From Aquimarina sp. U1-2 (GTDB lineage: Bacteria; Bacteroidota; Bacteroidia; Flavobacteriales; Flavobacteriaceae), in assembly GCF_017897595.1 (NCBI RefSeq), contig NZ_JAGKIK010000008.1, positions 124,001-188,000 on the forward strand: a stretch of DNA of 64,000 nt, in the 5' to 3' direction. The position numbers and the translations under genes are program-made. The notes beneath the pieces were generated by a model. The model worked only from the letters and a program-made list of their open reading frames with translations, had not been told where the DNA came from and did not search any database. Of this stretch, positions 35,225 through 43,288 are shown one piece after another; position 1 is the stretch's first letter; the number at the start of each line of letters is the position of its first letter.

Positions 35225-35818
35225 ATGATTAGAATACGCTATTTACTCAAAACAGTAGTACTATTCGGTTTTGTATTTGTTTTTTTGTCATGTACCCGTG
35301 AAAAGGAACTTAGATCGGTAACAGTAGCTCATTTTGAAAAATTTATTAATGAAACAAACTATGTAACCGATGCCGAAAAATTTGGATGGTCTATTGTACA
35401 AACCACTGTTTTTGATTTTAAAACGGTACCAAATGCTACATGGAGAAAACCAGATGGTATTCATAAGGCAAGACCCGAAAACCCTGTAACCCAGGTAAGC
35501 TACAATGATGCTGTTGCTTATTGCCATTGGGCCAAAGTAAAACTACCTACGTATCAGCAATATTGGGATTTGGCGCTAAAAGATCAAAGACGCATTAACG
35601 TATTTTATGACAGCATCTTACCGTCAAAAGGTACTAATTTTATTGGTAATGTGTGGGAAATCACCAAGCCCGAACATAATGATCAAATTCGCTTAGCCGG
35701 TGGCTCTTATCTGTGCAACAAAAATACTTGTGATGGCACAAATCGAGAACGTGAATTGATAGTGGACTCCATGACCGGAAATATTCATGTTAGCTTTGCG
35801 GTACTTGTAGATCTCTAG
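35225..35818 (+). CDS. short formylglycine-generating-enzyme-like (FGE-sulfatase domain) lipoprotein
   Basis: A 197-residue protein with lipobox FLSC (Cys23). The body follows the FGE fold in short form: VTVAHFEKFINETNYVTDAE, NPVTQVSYNDAVAYCHWA, KLPTYQQYWDLA, GNVWEITK and GGSYLCNKNTC. Cys164 and Cys169 are five residues apart, as are the copper-binding active-site cysteines of aerobic FGE, in the same GGSY context. It is much shorter than typical FGEs (about 280-370 aa) and has an atypical end after the Cys pair. There is no sulfatase gene in the window. It may be a true small FGE, or a structural relative acting on another partner. Confidence 0.75.
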   Translation: MIRIRYLLKTVVLFGFVFVFLSCTREKELRSVTVAHFEKFINETNYVTDAEKFGWSIVQTTVFDFKTVPNATWRKPDGIHKARPENPVTQVSYNDAVAYCHWAKVKLPTYQQYWDLALKDQRRINVFYDSILPSKGTNFIGNVWEITKPEHNDQIRLAGGSYLCNKNTCDGTNRERELIVDSMTGNIHVSFAVLVDL

Positions 35819-35990
35819 ATGAAATTTTACTTTTTTAAATACCTAGTAGAACAATTTCAAATTTTCAGTATAAAAAATTTCAGTCAGTACTACATACTAT
35901 TTTAAATATATCGTAGAACGATACATAAAAATGTTCAGAGGTATTTTAAAACAATACTAATTGCACTATGACGATACCACAAAAGTATCC

Positions 35991-36110
35991 CTAAATAAAT
36001 AAATGATTACCATACTGGTCTTCATAGCGCTTTAAGCCAATACAACTTTCCATATGTACAAAAGATTGCCTGCTGTTTCTTTTCCTGAATAGTCTAATTA
36101 AATGTTTCAT
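35991..36110 (-). CDS. candidate small protein (39 aa), basic
   Basis: ATG to TAG on the minus strand. It reads MKHLIRLFRKRNSRQSFVHM, then Glu-Ser-Cys and a tail ending YGNHLFI. It is strongly basic at the N-terminus. A near-consensus promoter element (TAATTTAG, one mismatch to TAnnTTTG) lies about 40 bp upstream in the proper orientation. No family is recognised. Confidence 0.35.
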   Translation of the reverse strand: MKHLIRLFRKRNSRQSFVHMESCIGLKRYEDQYGNHLFI

Positions 36111-36330
36111 GTTTTTGCAAGTGTGATTAGTGTTTATTGTGGTATCTAAATTATGTAGGAAAAATGGCACATTTTAACTTTTTCTGATTAAAAAAGGACT
36201 CAAACACACAAGATGAATCTATGATATTCAATACGTAACAAAAATACTTGATGCTTTTGTTTTCTAATAATATAATCACCATTGGCAATAGAAACGAATT
36301 TTTGTATATTCGAAACAGTTGTTGAGTGAA

Positions 36331-36426
36331 CCACCTCGGGGTAAGTCAACGAGGCATTCGTGAAAAAGTGAAATCTAATGTCAAGGCAAGCTTATGGAGT
36401 ATGAAACCCTTTGGCAATGCCAATCA
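36331..36426 (+). repeat. dispersed repeat R, full copy 3
   Basis: Begins CCACCTCGGGGTAAGTC, continues ACGAGGCATTCGTG, then CAAGGCAAGCTTATGGAGTA, ACCCTTTGG and TGCCAAT. Copy 4 (60970-61067) has the same order and length. The leader repeat copy C starts 11 bp later, so two different repeats abut here. Confidence 0.75.
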
Positions 36427-36437
36427 AAATATCTAGT

Positions 36438-36631
36438 GATGAAACTTACGTTAATAAATTTTAAAAATTACTTTACCGGGTGGAGCGTTAAAAAAATGTT
36501 TAGTAAACTTTTTTAGCGAACAAGCCAGGTGGCGCGCAAGATTTAAAATTTTTAATGTGAGAGCGTAGCGCTTACATACGTTCTCAATTTTAAATTATTT
36601 CGTTTTCAAACAATTAAAAATAGTTAAACGT
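36438..36631 (+). repeat. leader repeat, copy C (with internal insertion), ending at the start codon of the response regulator
   Basis: Begins GATGAAACTTACG. Its ORF (36439-36516) reads MKLTLINFKNYFTGWSVKKM then FSKLF. The frame departs from copies A and B after NYFT because of an extra segment of about 58 bp (about 36476-36534), which itself contains a palindrome around TGTTTAGTAAAC. After that the common sequence resumes with AAAATTTTTAATGTGAGAG, the GAGAGCGTA...TACGTTCTC hairpin and a tail joined to ATGAAA. Confidence 0.8.
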
Positions 36632-37240
36632 ATGAAAGAGATACAAACTTTCAATATCGAAAAAGACAATCTCCCCATCAGAATATTGATAATAGAAGAC
36701 AATAAAACTGATATTGAATTAATTCGTAGGATTGTTTTGAAAAACTTTCCGTTAGCGCAAGTAGAAATATCCACAGATTTAAAAGAAATTACGTTTGTTA
36801 TTCAGCAAGAAGCTGTAGACATCATTTTGGCAGATTATAATTTAAGAAAGTTTAATGCCTCAGATGTACTTGTCGAATTGAAGAATTCATGCTCCACCAT
36901 ACCTTGCGTTATTATTTCGGGAGCATTAAAGCAGCAACAATTAATCTCAAACTTACTTTACGAAGGAGCAAAAGACGTAATTATTAAGGATAATTATACT
37001 ATTTTAAAACAAAGATTAGGCAAGGTGTTAACAGAATTACGAACACATCTTTTGGAACGATCAAGTCAGGATCATATGGAACTTGAAGTACTTAAAGCGC
37101 TAGACGTACTTGAACTTCAAACCGAAAAACTAATCATGATGGAAGCCGATGATAAAAAACGTCAACAATTAAAAACACTTGATTTTGAATTTCTCAAAAA
37201 TGCCGCTTCATTCTATATAAGATCAACACATAAAAATTAA
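36632..37240 (+). CDS. single-domain (REC) response regulator with helical C-terminus
   Basis: A 202-residue protein. The receiver domain (about 15-135) starts IRILIIEDNKTDIELI with the acidic pair, has phosphoacceptor Asp68 in IILADYNLRKF, the Ser of IISGA in the Thr/Ser position, and Lys in VIIKDN. The C-terminal 65 residues are predicted helical, with no DNA-binding or enzymatic motif seen. It may act by protein interaction or phosphorelay. Its leader is repeat copy C, and its last codon overlaps the end of the convergent AraC gene by 4 bp. Confidence 0.85.
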   Translation: MKEIQTFNIEKDNLPIRILIIEDNKTDIELIRRIVLKNFPLAQVEISTDLKEITFVIQQEAVDIILADYNLRKFNASDVLVELKNSCSTIPCVIISGALKQQQLISNLLYEGAKDVIIKDNYTILKQRLGKVLTELRTHLLERSSQDHMELEVLKALDVLELQTEKLIMMEADDKKRQQLKTLDFEFLKNAASFYIRSTHKN

Positions 37241-38262
37241 TAGGTATTTGATTTTTTTCGCTCTCTATAAACTCTGGGAGTCACACCATAACGATCTTTA
37301 AAGATTTTAGACAAATAACTTTTGCTAGAAATACCCAATTCATACCCAATTTCGGTAATATTGAGATCAGAGTTTTCAAGTAAATATGCCAATCGCTCAA
37401 GTCTTAGTTTTTGAACATATTCGTGAACAGATAATTTGTATTGTCTTCGAAATCCTGATTGTAATTTTTGTTTAGAGATAGCAAAACGTCTCGATAAATC
37501 ATCAATTGTTATTTGTTCTGAAAGATTCTCCTTTATATATTCTGAAGCTTCGCTAATAGTTTTTAAATCAGCCGTTCTAATAATTTTATTGGCTCCTTTG
37601 TTACGATCGTCAAGATATTGTAATAACTGATGATACAAAATCTCATTAACTTTAGCCTCTTTGTAAAGGGATTTTACAAAACCGTTGAGTTTACTATCCT
37701 TATATTCTTGAATAATATCGGCAATAGCAAGGCTATACCCGGCTTTGTAATGAAATAAATGTACACTATTTACATCTCTGAATAATTCTATCAGGCTTTG
37801 ATCCAATGTACCTGCAAATTGTTCTACGCGAGAATCAAATTGTCTTCTATTAATTTCTACACTAAATAAACTGATTTTTTTATCCTTCGGAATGTGAAAT
37901 ACGTGACTATCAACACTGTTACTGGATACAATCAAGTTTTCATATTGTAGAATAGTAGTCTTTTCTCCTGATTCGCTAAATGAATGCTGAATAGGGTCAC
38001 CAAGATTAAATACAAATTTAAGAGGATGGATAACCCCTTTTTTTAATTGAAATACTAAATCGTTTTTCAATTCGTAAGACGCTTCTATGACCCCAATACC
38101 ATTAGCAAACGAAGTACCGGTTAAATAACCGCTGCCAATATGTTCCGGAATAATAGTAGAAATCACATTAAAGGTTTCACTGTAATCCGTTTCAAGACCA
38201 TTAGCGGTGTCAATTACGATATCTCGAACTTCAAAATCTCTTATGGAAAGTTCTTTGTTCAC
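37237..38262 (-). CDS. AraC family transcriptional regulator (paralogue of 45238-46260)
   Basis: 341 residues from a GTG start (no in-frame ATG is available nearby). The N-terminal region (about 1-230) is a ligand or sensor domain with HPLKFVFNLGDPIQHSF. The C-terminal AraC HTH pair reads ITIDDLSRRFAISKQKLQSG and LNITEIGYELGISSKSYLSK, then IFKDRYGVTPRVYRE. It aligns along its whole length with the protein at 45238-46260 (GYLTGTSFANGIGVI versus GFIKGMDFGNGLGII; HPLKF in both). The two flank the glycosyltransferase operon. A hairpin lies 94 bp upstream. Confidence 0.9.
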   Translation of the reverse strand: MNKELSIRDFEVRDIVIDTANGLETDYSETFNVISTIIPEHIGSGYLTGTSFANGIGVIEASYELKNDLVFQLKKGVIHPLKFVFNLGDPIQHSFSESGEKTTILQYENLIVSSNSVDSHVFHIPKDKKISLFSVEINRRQFDSRVEQFAGTLDQSLIELFRDVNSVHLFHYKAGYSLAIADIIQEYKDSKLNGFVKSLYKEAKVNEILYHQLLQYLDDRNKGANKIIRTADLKTISEASEYIKENLSEQITIDDLSRRFAISKQKLQSGFRRQYKLSVHEYVQKLRLERLAYLLENSDLNITEIGYELGISSKSYLSKIFKDRYGVTPRVYRERKKSNTY

Positions 38263-38355
38263 GTTTTCATATATACCCGCTTAAATGTACTACAATTTGA
38301 TGTATTTCTTAAGAATTGTTTAGCTTTTTTGCTCTATTTAACGAATTATAGATTA

Positions 38356-38416
38356 AACTCATCTTGACTTTTGTGATTAAAGCAGGACCGACCGATAGGA
38401 ATGGTCAAGATGAGTT
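38356..38416. repeat. hairpin of the AACT(C/G)AT family, copy 2
   Basis: A perfect 13-bp stem, AACTCATCTTGAC / GTCAAGATGAGTT, with a 35-nt loop, and CATT after the right arm as in copy 1. It lies upstream of the AraC gene. There is no T-run on either strand. Confidence 0.7.
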
Positions 38417-38467
38417 CATTAAAAATAATTAACGATATATATAATAGGGTCTTTTAATATAATGTGT

Positions 38468-38497
38468 TTGTTACGAGGCAATAGTGTTATAAATTTC
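38468..38497 (+). promoter_or_regulatory. putative Bacteroidota promoter of an orphan transcript
   Basis: TTG at 38468-38470, exactly 19 bases, then TAAATTTC at 38490-38497. This matches the Bacteroidota consensus TTG-N19-TAnnTTTG except for the final base. No ORF follows; an intrinsic terminator lies about 130 bp downstream. Confidence 0.4.
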
Positions 38498-38502
38498 ACG
38501 AA

Positions 38503-38646
38503 AAGTGTTATCGAACACAAATAGATTAATTTAACTTCACCCCTGTATTAGCTTAAATTTATCACGTTAAATTATACCCAATAAGTTATATACCAAATTT
38601 CTAATTGTATAGATAATTTGCTTCAACGCCCCCAGCGGGCGTTTTT
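38503..38646 (+). ncRNA. candidate small RNA (promoter to terminator, no ORF)
   Basis: The segment between the putative promoter and a clear intrinsic terminator is about 140 nt, A/T-rich and without a plausible reading frame. The start is estimated as about six bases after the -7 element. No known RNA family is recognised. The whole 828-bp region 38263-39090 otherwise contains only hairpins and no gene. Confidence 0.35.
38625..38646 (+). terminator. intrinsic terminator without an upstream gene
   Basis: GC-rich stem AACGCCC / GGGCGTT with a five-base loop, running into TTTTT. It is on the plus strand. The nearest upstream genes are convergent or far away, so it ends either the candidate small RNA or a long transcript. 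Confidence 0.7.
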
Positions 38647-38826
38647 GACTACTATAAGCATGCACAAATTAGGTAACTATCCTTATAAAACATTGAAACC
38701 AGTTTTATAAATTACTTGCTAATAGTGTAAGAGGTCAATTAAAAATAGTAACTGTGCTTTATCCAGAATTACAATACTTTATACTATAAATATCTGTAAT
38801 CAATCATATCGCAATGTCTCCTCGAG

Positions 38827-38879
38827 CGCAGTCGAGAGGTTAATAAATCCAACGAGCTTAAAACCAGGTCTCGACTGCG
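38827..38879. repeat. dispersed inverted repeat (CGCAGTCGAGA arms)
   Basis: Perfect 11-bp arms CGCAGTCGAGA (38827-38837) and TCTCGACTGCG (38869-38879). Partial relatives occur near 55506-55535 (CTCTCGACTCTACGCGAGAT) and 56871-56892 (CCAGGTCTCCACTCCGATCG). It has the look of the common short palindromic repeats in flavobacterial spacers. Confidence 0.6.
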
Positions 38880-39090
38880 ATCGACCCGACATTAAAGTTA
38901 ATTTTATGATGTATAGCGGATACTCGATTTCTATACCTGCGATTTCTTAAATTTTCCTTATTTCTGTTAATCTATTATTAAACTGGTACATCACCTATTA
39001 AATGAGCAAATCCTGTGTTCAAAAGAACTAAACTGTACCATATCTCAATAGTATCTTTAACTCATATTATTAACAAAAAAATTATACGAC

Positions 39091-39540
39091 ATGAATGATG
39101 TAAAAGAAGAAATTTTAGATGAATTGAAAGAAATTCTTGAAAAGAATATTGATGCGGAAAAAGGATACAAAAAAGCTTCAGAAAATACAGATCACGATAA
39201 CCTAAAGCGTTATTTTGATAGAAAAGCTACTGAGAGATCTCGATTTAACACAGAATTAAAAACCGAAATGGCTAATGCGTATGACGATTTTGATGTTGAT
39301 GGAAGCTTTACAGGATCTATGCATAGAGCATGGATGGATGTAAAAGCCTTGTTTAGTGCAGATGATGCCGAATCTATGTTAGAAGAATCAATTAAAGGAG
39401 ACAAAGCTGCTGTTGAAGAGTATGATGACGTTCTTAAAGAAAATACAATTCCTGAAAACTTAAGAGCTTTGCTTTCTCGCCAAAGAGAAACTATTCAAAA
39501 CGATATCAACGAAAACAATAGCTTAGAGAACTTACATTAA
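39091..39540 (+). CDS. PA2169/DUF2383-type four-helix-bundle protein
   Basis: A 149-residue, highly acidic all-helical protein without a signal peptide. The pattern DELKEILEKNIDAEKGYKKA at the start, DNLKRYFDRKATERSRF, then GSMHRAWMDVKALFSADDAE and SMLEESIKGDKAAVEEYDDV matches the DUF2383 ferritin-like family, which is often linked to stress. No transporter or enzyme neighbour suggests a role. A strong terminator follows 25 bp after the stop, so it is probably monocistronic. Confidence 0.85.
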   Translation: MNDVKEEILDELKEILEKNIDAEKGYKKASENTDHDNLKRYFDRKATERSRFNTELKTEMANAYDDFDVDGSFTGSMHRAWMDVKALFSADDAESMLEESIKGDKAAVEEYDDVLKENTIPENLRALLSRQRETIQNDINENNSLENLH

Positions 39541-39565
39541 TCCTTACTCTAAATTACCCTAGAAG

Positions 39566-39598
39566 AAAGCCATCAATTTTTACAAGTTGATGGCTTTT
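39566..39598 (+). terminator. intrinsic terminator of the DUF2383 gene
   Basis: Perfect 11-bp stem AAAGCCATCAA / TTGATGGCTTT with a ten-base loop, followed by a short T-rich tail. It starts 25 bp after the stop codon. Confidence 0.85.
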
Positions 39599-39626
39599 AT
39601 TATGAATTCGTCTTGTGATTAATTTT

Positions 39627-39798
39627 AACCCGGATTATGCATTATAAAATCTATTACGGCTTGAAATACCTTCAAAAACAAACGCTGCGCTGTATTTTTC
39701 AATTTCACCATAGCGGTGCTATGCTAAAATCGAGAAAACACTTGTTTTTGAAGGTATTTCAACCCTCGTTACGAAATTCTAATACATAATTCGGGTTT
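39627..39798 (-). repeat. TTAA-bounded palindromic element, copy 3 (inverted)
   Basis: Inverted relative to copies 1 and 2. The ends are AACCCGGATTATGCATTA and TAATACATAATTCGGGTTT with TTAA at both borders. It lies between the DUF2383 terminator and the end of a minus-strand hypothetical gene. Its right border TTAA supplies that gene's stop codon (39797-39799). Confidence 0.85.
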
Positions 39799-40195
39799 AA
39801 TTGTTCAATAACGACTTTGGTATATCAATATGTAAATGTATACAGCATATTTTGGTCAATTTGATTACTATTTTACAGATTGACGACGGAACGACATACT
39901 GCGTAATGATACGGTTGAGATCTTGTATAATTTCAGTAATAGCATCAGAAATATTACGTTCTGGCCTCGTGATTGTTTTTGAAGAATTTAGTACAGGTAA
40001 GCACACAGTTTCAATATCTTTGTCTGGCGCATAAACATAATTTCGTAATTTCTGTACTATAGTTTCCCCATAATACATGAGCTTCAACTTAAGCAACTTA
40101 AATTTAGATGAAAAACCGTGGGTATCTATTGCCTTACCTATAGTATATAATTTACACGATTGATCGTACAACCTATCAAAAATTTGAGCATTCAT
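39797..40195 (-). CDS. hypothetical protein (132 aa)
   Basis: Unrecognised cytoplasmic protein, mostly helical. It begins MNAQIFDRLYDQSCKLYTIG and contains FSSKFKLLKLKLMYYGE and NISDAITEIIQDLNRIITQY. It lies 32 bp downstream of another small minus-strand ORF. Its TAA stop is formed by the border of the palindromic element 39627-39798, so its natural C-terminus may have been altered by that element. Confidence 0.55.
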   Translation of the reverse strand: MNAQIFDRLYDQSCKLYTIGKAIDTHGFSSKFKLLKLKLMYYGETIVQKLRNYVYAPDKDIETVCLPVLNSSKTITRPERNISDAITEIIQDLNRIITQYVVPSSICKIVIKLTKICCIHLHIDIPKSLLNN

Positions 40196-40227
40196 TAGCC
40201 TTCAACATCATTTGATTCGTTTCGCCA

Positions 40228-40464
40228 CTATTTTATAGAGCGTAGTTCCCAATTCAAAATTTCCATACATACATCGTTCTGACTTCGATTCGTTTTCTTT
40301 GCGATCGACGTTGTCATCAAGTTAGGATCAGAAAGCTGAAGTAAAGACGCGTCATTTTGTAAAATTTCATATGTATTAATAAAGTCATTTTTGATCAAAC
40401 TCCATTTTTTTGGAATTCTAGACATATAAAGAGGTGGTGTTTTTTTACTTATAATCTTTTTCAT
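40228..40464 (-). CDS. hypothetical protein (78 aa)
   Basis: Small basic protein with no signal peptide, reading MKKIISKKTPPLYMSRIPKK at the start and NRSQNDVCMEILNWELRSIK at the end. It forms a short unit with the 132-aa gene 32 bp downstream and is divergent from the glycosyltransferase operon. It may be regulatory or structural; no family is recognised. Confidence 0.5.
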   Translation of the reverse strand: MKKIISKKTPPLYMSRIPKKWSLIKNDFINTYEILQNDASLLQLSDPNLMTTSIAKKTNRSQNDVCMEILNWELRSIK

Positions 40465-40802
40465 ATGTAAGGCTTTTAAGAACTATTTAATATGTATAAA
40501 ATTAGTACATAAAAATAAAATGCCTGAGAACGGAAAACGTGTTTTATTGATAAAAATGTTGTTCTAATTAGTAAAAATTAAATATTTACTATTTTTTTAA
40601 CTTAAAACAGGTTAAACATTAAAAATATTATAAAAAAATGTTCTCATATATGATGTGCTATTTTGACTTTATCATGATATTCTAACACTATTGCGTTTTT
40701 ATATAACAGTATTGATTCTAGAATTTAATCGGTGTAATTTGAGACTTTTTAGAGTACAAGTTTTTTGTATTGGATCTCTACATTCGGGGAAAATTACGCA
40801 CT
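40465..40802. other. A/T-rich divergent promoter region before the glycosyltransferase operon
   Basis: About 340 bp between divergent genes, with long A and T runs. TAATTTG near 40734-40740 is a weak -7-like match, one base short of the consensus, and no proper -33 TTG is placed with it. No repeat or ORF is seen. Confidence 0.4.
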
Positions 40803-42230
40803 ATGTTCATTTTAAGTATCGAAAAAATAAGCCCTGCTTTTATTGATTTTATCCCCATTCTAGTAAGTTTTTTTTTAATTCTTAATTCCTTGACCATTCT
40901 TATCATGGGTATCAGTCGCTTATTTTTTATTAAAGCTATTGATTTGAAATTTCCGAAGATCGATTGTACTAATGAACCTCTTATTAGCATTCATCTCCCA
41001 ACGTGTAATGAACCGCCAGAGCTTGTTATAAAAACGATCAAAAGCATCTTGGCAGGTAGGTATGAAAATTTCGAATTGATAGTCTTATCCAACAATACCA
41101 CTAATAAAAACGTTTGGAAACCCCTAAAAGACTTTTGCGTATCACAGGGACGACACGTTAAATTTTATCACTATAGCAAAGTGTATGGTTATAAAGCGGG
41201 GGCTCTTAATATCGCTTTACAGCTTACCTCTTCAAAAGCTGAATATATAATGGTTGTAGATGCCGACTATGAATTAATACCAGACGCATTAAACATTGCA
41301 GTAAAAGGGATACAGAGTAAAAAAGTAGATGTCTTACAATTTCCACAATCCTATCGAAATTCTGGCGATAAAACGCGTGGTCTAAAAACGTGTTATGATC
41401 ACTATTTCTCATACTATTTATCGAGTAAAAAAGTAGACAAAATGTGCTTATTAACAGGTACGTTATCAATTATGAAGGCGTCTGTATTCGAAGTGATGGG
41501 AAAATGGCCTACTGATACGATCACTGAAGATGCACACTTTGGTGTAAACATCCTGAATGAGGGCATGAAAATCTCATATTCTAATGTAAAAATAGGGAAC
41601 GGATTGATGCCAACGACCGTAGATGATTATTTTAAACAGTATCAACGCTGGGTTTTTGGTAATTTCCAGACCTATATACTTTTGTTTCGTAAAGGGAAAT
41701 TACCTTTTAAAGAAAAACTAAAGCTAGGTACGCTATTAACCGTTTGGCTCAACCTTCTTGCTTATACATTTATAGTATTACTTATTGTTAATCCGTTACT
41801 GGCCATATTAGGTGTAGATATCACACTAATTTCTACATTGGCTATCTCAAATATTCTACTTCATATCACAATTCAGCTTGCTATTTTATTGAAATCCTGT
41901 AAGTACAATGTATGGTCTTGTATAAAAGGGTTTCTTATTCATCTTAGCTCGGTAGATATCGGTTCATTTTATTGGCTATCCTATGTGTTCAATAGGCAAA
42001 AACCATTTAAAAGAACCAATAAATTTTTAAAACGATCCACCTTCGATGTTACAATATATTTACTCCCCACCTATATGTCTTTAATTGCTACAATACTGTA
42101 TTATTATGAGTATACAGGATTAGCTTGTATGTACATATTTTTTGCTACCCTTATCATGATCTCCAAACTTACACTAATAACAGAATTAAAACAGTCTTAT
42201 AACTATATTTTGAAACCACAATTATTATGA
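40803..42230 (+). CDS. membrane glycosyltransferase family 2 (cellulose-synthase-like)
   Basis: 475 residues from the ATG at 40803; a TTG at 40770 could add 11 residues. It has an N-terminal membrane helix pair (about 10-40) and a GT-A domain with ISIHLPTCNEPPE, VVDADYE (DxD-like), TITEDAH (third Asp) and YFKQYQRWVFGNFQTY (the Q-x-x-R-W motif of processive enzymes). Several C-terminal membrane helices follow from about residue 310. It should add sugars from a nucleotide donor at the inner membrane, perhaps processively. No PilZ domain is seen. It is first in a four-gene coupled operon. Confidence 0.88.
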   Translation: MFILSIEKISPAFIDFIPILVSFFLILNSLTILIMGISRLFFIKAIDLKFPKIDCTNEPLISIHLPTCNEPPELVIKTIKSILAGRYENFELIVLSNNTTNKNVWKPLKDFCVSQGRHVKFYHYSKVYGYKAGALNIALQLTSSKAEYIMVVDADYELIPDALNIAVKGIQSKKVDVLQFPQSYRNSGDKTRGLKTCYDHYFSYYLSSKKVDKMCLLTGTLSIMKASVFEVMGKWPTDTITEDAHFGVNILNEGMKISYSNVKIGNGLMPTTVDDYFKQYQRWVFGNFQTYILLFRKGKLPFKEKLKLGTLLTVWLNLLAYTFIVLLIVNPLLAILGVDITLISTLAISNILLHITIQLAILLKSCKYNVWSCIKGFLIHLSSVDIGSFYWLSYVFNRQKPFKRTNKFLKRSTFDVTIYLLPTYMSLIATILYYYEYTGLACMYIFFATLIMISKLTLITELKQSYNYILKPQLL

Positions 42231-43288
42231 ATATCGGTATTATTGCACACGACGCTCATCCAATCGCAGAGCCTTTTCAAGGAGGATTAGAAATGATAAC
42301 ACATTTATTGGTTAAAGAACTTACAGCAAGAAATCACCATGTCACCGTTCTATGTCTTAAAGAATCTAACATTGATGCCAAAAGTATAAATTATCAATGT
42401 GTAGGAGTTGAAACAGATGATAACACTCCCGGAGACCAAATATTTGATAATATTCGTAACGTTACACGATCCTTAACTGAATTTCTTTCAAAAGATTTCG
42501 ACATTATCCATAATCATTCTTTGCATTACTTGTCTATCATCCTAGGTAATCAATCACGCGTACCTTTTATCACAACTTTTCATACACCCATCTTTAAAAA
42601 CTTATCGTTAGGTTTACAAAGTATTCTACCCAGTGTGAATCAATGCTTTACCGCTGTGAGTAAGAGTTTGGCCAATACCTATAAAGAATTACTTCCAGAG
42701 GTGGATACCATTTATAACGGAATCGATGTAGATAAGTGGCAATATCAATTAAAATCTCACGAGGACTATTATGTCTGGTCGGGTCGAATTTGTCCTGAAA
42801 AAGGAGTAACCGAAGCCATTACACATTGTATAGAAGCAAATTTAAAACTGAAAATTGCCGGTCCGGTAGGTGACACCACATATTTTACAAAAAAAGTACT
42901 ACCACTTATCGAAACCAACGAAAACTTTGAATACCTGGGTCATCTATGTCAAACAGAATTAAATGTTGTGGTTAAAAATGCAAAGGCCGCTATATTTTCA
43001 AGTACATGGAACGAGCCTTATGGTTTGGTAATTGCCGAGGCTCTGGCCTGTGGGGTACCCGTTATTGCCAATGCAGTTGGTGCAGCTTCCGAAATTTTGG
43101 ACACCACATGCGGAAGCTTATTTCAGCTTAATGATCAAAAATCTTTTGAAAGTGCTGTCGATAGCTGTGCAAATTTAAAACGTAAGCATTGCAGAATACG
43201 AGCAGTTGATTTTTGTTCGCACTATACCATGGTAGATCATTATGAAAAGTTATATATGTATGTACTCAATAAAACATTGGTCGCATGA
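42227..43288 (+). CDS. glycosyltransferase family 4
   Basis: A 353-residue GT-B enzyme overlapping the previous stop by 4 bp. The N-terminal domain starts IGIIAHDAHPIAEPFQGGLE, and the donor domain has YVWSGRICPEKGVTEAI, FEYLGHL and SSTWNEPYGLVIAEALACGV, the classic GT4 nucleotide-sugar-binding ExxxxxxxE region. It retains the configuration of the donor sugar. Acceptor unknown; context indicates it acts with the three other glycosyltransferases on one glycan or glycolipid. Confidence 0.92.
   Translation: MNIGIIAHDAHPIAEPFQGGLEMITHLLVKELTARNHHVTVLCLKESNIDAKSINYQCVGVETDDNTPGDQIFDNIRNVTRSLTEFLSKDFDIIHNHSLHYLSIILGNQSRVPFITTFHTPIFKNLSLGLQSILPSVNQCFTAVSKSLANTYKELLPEVDTIYNGIDVDKWQYQLKSHEDYYVWSGRICPEKGVTEAITHCIEANLKLKIAGPVGDTTYFTKKVLPLIETNENFEYLGHLCQTELNVVVKNAKAAIFSSTWNEPYGLVIAEALACGVPVIANAVGAASEILDTTCGSLFQLNDQKSFESAVDSCANLKRKHCRIRAVDFCSHYTMVDHYEKLYMYVLNKTLVA

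Larger units (their letters stand above)
35819..36631. other. 813-bp spacer with small ORF and two repeats
   Basis: Contains a candidate minus-strand small ORF (35991-36110), a full-length copy of repeat R (36331-36426) and leader repeat copy C (36438-36631). The rest (35819-35990, 36111-36330) is A/T-rich and shows no gene or strong signal. Confidence 0.55.
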
